A stretch of 22,206 nucleotides of DNA, taken from Oppiella nova. Taxonomy: Eukaryota > Arthropoda > Arachnida > Sarcoptiformes > Oppiidae. How positions within the stretch are numbered: position 1 is the first letter of the stretch; every line of letters begins with the position of its first letter. The position numbers were made by a program, and so were the translations under genes. The stretch lies in the NCBI GenBank assembly GCA_905397405.1, contig CAJPVJ010000617.1:1-22206 (forward strand). The letters run 5' to 3'. The notes below the pieces were generated by a model. It worked only from the letters and a program-made list of their open reading frames with translations. It searched no databases and was not told the origin of the DNA. Of the stretch, positions 18,576 through 22,206 are shown one piece after another.

Positions 18576-21500
18576 CTAAACTTGCGACACGTTTTGCGTG
18601 GGCTTTCGTATGATAGTACTATAGCGCGGAACGGTATCACTGGGAGTGTTGGACCGCATGGCCGCGTGCGGGTCCAGAGACGTGCGCTGGTATATCGGCT
18701 CGTTATAGCCGTTCGGTATGACATACGAGGGCCGGGCGTTCACGTCGTTATAGCGCCACGCGTTTGGATTCGTGTAGATATTGTCGTCGTCGGACGAGGC
18801 ATAGGACGGCGAGTGATTACTGGACGCCGACTCCAAGTCCTCGATCCGCATGACGGGAGGCGCCTCCTGACGCTGTTTGGCCTCCTGGACCCGTCCCCAG
18901 TGGTTCAGCAGGTCTTTGGCGTCCCACGACTGCACGGGACTCAAGGCATTCACATTCAGTTCCCGTAAGTTCTGTTGGGACCCGGAATTGAAGCCATTAT
19001 TGAGTTGTGGACCAGAATTATAGCCGTTATTATGACTCTGCAGTGAACCGGAATGGTAGCCGTTGTTCATGTGTTGGGAACCGGTATTATAGGCGTTATT
19101 CTGTTGCAAACTGTTTATCTGAATGTTTGGTATCTTTTCGACACTTCGCGTGAGACTCGTGTCGTCCAACAGAATACTCCGGTTTTTCTCCAGTTCTGGT
19201 GACACGCGTTGCGGCGGTTCGGGCGCTCGTCGCGCGGGTACCGGTGCCTCGCGTTTGGCTGTAGTCTCTCTGTCCGTGTCGTCTTCTTTACGCCGTCTCT
19301 TACAGATACAGCATATGAAGAAAATGCCTATAATTATGAGCACCACTGCACCGCCGATGGCTATCAATAGGATCTCCCACCAGGTCAACGGTCCTACTCC
19401 GGAGTTTCCATTTCCTATTACTGATAATTATAAGACATTTGCGTTAAATTAGGCAAAAAATTACACAAATATTTATGTATTTTAGTAATTAAAAGTGCAA
19501 ATTGAAGGCAAATATTAGGCAAAAACCCATTAGTTGTGAATTAATTGAATGCAATGTAAAACCAAAGTCCAAAAGAGATTAAGTAATCATTAGTTTCTAA
19601 TTAATGATCGATAGATGTTTGGAAACAAGAATTGAAAGGTTGGTGCCGTGCGAGTCATGCAAAAAAAGGTGTGATTAGGTGAGCCAACAGTGCCGTAACC
19701 ACTGCGGCCATGGGGGCAATACCTTGATATATGCTAACATCATTTGCAAAAGCGGTTGTGCTCTGAATGATTACATTACTTTTGATATAAGCCAGCACTA
19801 CATTGGACACAACACTCTCGTATTTGTCGGTGTCGGAGGCCCTGAGAGCCACGTAATACACGCCTCCGGTGTCCGTATTGAACCGGATCTGACATCTCTG
19901 CTCTTTGCCGTAACGGTCAGCCATAGTATCGATGGTAACGCTGATGTCGGCGCTGTCCAAGTTGTTAAACTTGGTTCTGATCTCTTGCAGCTGTTTTTCG
20001 TCGTCTTCGTGGTTATCGTTTTGATGGAAGGCTTTGATCGTATACTTGTCGGTAAAGCCTGTAGTGTAGTCCCCTCCCGACGCTGTCCACAACAGATTAA
20101 TAGTCCGGTTCTCGTACTCAACCGACTCTACCCTCAAATCCCTGACCGGATTGGGAGGGTAGTCGTGCTTCGGGTTATCGGTGACGAAAAGTGTGCCGCA
20201 CTCTAGCTTTCGGCTCAATTTGGTTACACTAAGTGTAATGGAGTCGAGCTTCCCGTCCACTCGTGAGCCACAACAGGCCGTATCACTGGACGTCTTGGGC
20301 AGAGAAGTGCTGCCAAAGTTTGTGGTGAAGTCTACCGTACTTTCTATGTTTGCAATGTCGGCGCTCACGGTATAGTAGCCCTGATTTTCTATGTCTGTGA
20401 TATAGTTGGAGAATATTCCGTCGCCTTTCGTGATGTCCGGTGCGCCCGACCCGTTGTCATACATATCGATGGGTTTTGGTTGACTTCCCTTTGCATCGTA
20501 TATAACACTCAATTTGACCGAAACATTGGCTATGAGTTCGTCCAGTTTTCTATGAATGTTGACGTAAGCCATGACCGGCCTATTCGTGTCGGTCTTCGGA
20601 TCAAACACTTGCGTATTGAGCCAACACTGAGCCTTAATAATGGTGTCGTCCACTGAATTGGTGGCAAACTCTGCGACAGCAATCACCGACTCACTGGTGT
20701 CCGCGCGAGTGGCTGTTAGTTGAAATTCGCTGGATATATCATCTGACTTATCGATGGTGACAATAAAACCCTGGATATAACCCTGGGTGTCTTTGAAAGG
20801 TTTGAGTGTAAAACTTCTTGATAGTTGTCTTAATTTAACACCAGAAATAGGTTTATCAAGTTCAGTATTTGTTCGCATGAAATATACTCTTAATGTCTTT
20901 GTCTTAGGACTGTCACCATTCATGAGACTATTGTCGACATTAAACTTGAAATCAATTTCCTTTCCGCCCGAAGGGTCGATATATTTCTGATCGATAATCT
21001 GGTAATCATTAGTGAGATCTCCAAAAGCCTTCATAAATTGGTGGGCAGTGCGAGCGGCCACTGAGTCCTCGCGCACGTAGACTACCCGTCCACTCGTCAC
21101 AGACGCGGCCGTTTGGAAGAGCGGAGACGCAAACACTCTGTTCACGTGGGCGTCAAACGGGAAGACAATTATATTCAATTTGATGCCCTTATTCCTCAAC
21201 TGTACAGCCAGTGTGCCCACTTTGTCCACGCTATTGGATGTCTTGATCCCGGGTCCACCGATGACTACGACAAATGTGCCCCCGTTTGATCTAACATGAA
21301 TGTTGCAAAAACAAAAATGTCACAAATGTCACACCTGCATTATACTGCAGCCACTCACTTAATATCGGTGAACATCTCGATCCCGTAGCGCAAAACGTTT
21401 TCAAAATCCACGCTCTCAATGGTTTCGGTAGGTTGTTGCAAATAAGGTAACAGATAAGTTTGTGTCCACCTGTTATGTGGCACTATGTCGGTCTCCTCAA

Positions 21501-21718
21501 CGTTAGCGCCCGATGTAAATGTGAACAGCGATACCGACGAGTCGGGGAACTCTGTCTTATATTTATTGAGACCTAGATTAACCCATTTAATGCGATCTTT
21601 ATAGGCTGTATTAGTGATTATGGCGTTTTGTATGGCAAACAGTGTTCTCATCTCTTTTGCCGCACTATCCGATTGCTTAGCGATTATGACCGTCAGTTCA
21701 GGTGTTGAATCCGTTATT
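18576..21718 (-). CDS. CLCA-family protein (chloride channel accessory type), 3' part
   Basis: CLCA proteins are self-cleaving metalloprotease/VWA proteins at the cell surface that modulate TMEM16A channels in vertebrates. Visible exons are 21718-21359, 21290-19723 and 19420-18576 (introns 68 and 302 bp), about 923 residues. The N-terminal protease domain must lie beyond the window. Order: VWA-like domain (ELTVIIAKQ... to FVVVIGGPG...IVFPFD), the CLCA-typical YDNGSGAPDITKGDGIFS block near 20430-20470, an FN3 domain starting PPNPVRDLRV near 20160, a transmembrane segment (WWEILLIAIGG...FFICCICKRRRK), and a cytoplasmic tail of about 230 residues. The tail has NNGYxSGSQ-like repeats, proline-rich pieces and a C-terminal SQV (class I PDZ ligand pattern). 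The VWA lacks the canonical DxSxS and TDGED residues. Reading through the donor at 19722 gives a different hydrophobic end, stop at 19655. The first visible acceptor (AACAG before 21718) is less certain. Confidence 0.85.
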
Positions 21719-22206
21719 CTGTTATAATTGGTATGCATTTCATAATTAATATAATATTCTTTATATAATGTATTTTAATAAATAAGTGCTTAATTTCAGA
21801 GTAACATTGTGCACAAAACTAACTTATAATTGCTTATCATTTTTACAAACTTTGCAAAAAAAAGTTTGATAAGTTTTAATATCAAGGACTAAATTGTTTG
21901 TAAGATTTTAAAACAGTATTTAGAGAAGTTTTTGCTAAACAGCAATTTATTACTACAGTAGTTTTTGTGTAAAAGGGTTATAAAAAGCATTTAATATTAT
22001 TTGGATATCAAGCCAAAAATCTTAAAGAAAATACTAATACTTTCCAAAATAGTGAATACCTGTTGGCACTAATACTGTGCTAAGTTACTACTATTTATAA
22101 TTATGTTATCACATAAATCATATACTGTATAATATACAATACAGTGTATATTGTTTTAGGAAAAGTTTATATTTAGTGCTTAAATTTCTACTCAAATACA
22201 CTATTC
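21719..22206. other. AT-rich stretch upstream of the first visible CLCA exon
   Basis: Probably intron, since the preceding exons of the CLCA-type gene are not in the window. No exon-like segment was seen on either strand. Confidence 0.55.

Noticed and set aside
18582-19452. Long plus-strand open frames opposite the CLCA tail and ectodomain (18582-18968, 19123-19452, 19679-20206)
   Set aside because: They are antisense shadows of GC-richer coding exons with no family match.
1-22206. tRNA or rRNA genes, CRISPR arrays, retroelements
   Set aside because: None was recognised by eye; a covariance-model or repeat-library search was not possible.

Overview
The window is eukaryotic nuclear DNA. It is AT-rich, its genes are split by mostly short GT-AG introns, and AATAAA signals follow several of the genes. 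The genes best match conserved animal families. A CLCA-family gene and an arthropod-style calponin-family exon suggest an arthropod, possibly a chelicerate such as a mite. That assignment is inference from family resemblance alone.

Layout: (1) Bases 1-3470 are a large imperfect inverted repeat with two ~760-bp arms and a 1.95-kb spacer. It is built from the 5' end of a calponin/transgelin-like gene; exon 1 lies in both arms, and a cut-off exon 2 sits at the left edge of the spacer. (2) 3471-4866 is AT-rich with no recognised gene. (3) 4867-8078 (-) is a three-exon TRMT44 tRNA methyltransferase gene whose last exon, a zinc-finger exon, was found by hand. (4) 8383-8974 (-) is ISCU, the mitochondrial Fe-S scaffold. 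It is divergent from ERH (+, 9524-9998) across a ~550-bp shared promoter region. (5) 8898-13279 is a head-to-tail duplication running from inside ISCU exon 1 to inside PLBD2 exon 1. It leaves two intact ERH genes, a stub of PLBD2 joined to a stub of ISCU, and a TIR element that is whole in one copy and collapsed in the other. (6) 13171-15162 (+) is PLBD2/lama-like, carrying a 226-bp tandem duplication inside its coding region. (7) 16061-17282 (+) is SNX3. (8) 18576-21718 (-) is the 3' part of a CLCA-type gene with a transmembrane segment and a long cytoplasmic tail.

The genes are ordinary housekeeping or membrane genes and do not form a pathway. I see no new multi-gene system. The interesting content is structural: a tandem duplication that appears to have created a spliceable intron in PLBD2, a fold-back rearrangement that cuts a calponin gene and could yield hairpin RNA, a base-resolved gene-duplication junction with convergent promoters, and a CLCA gene with two possible membrane anchors. 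Exon boundaries were placed by eye from GT/AG sites, reading frame and remembered family sequences; no alignment or expression data were available.
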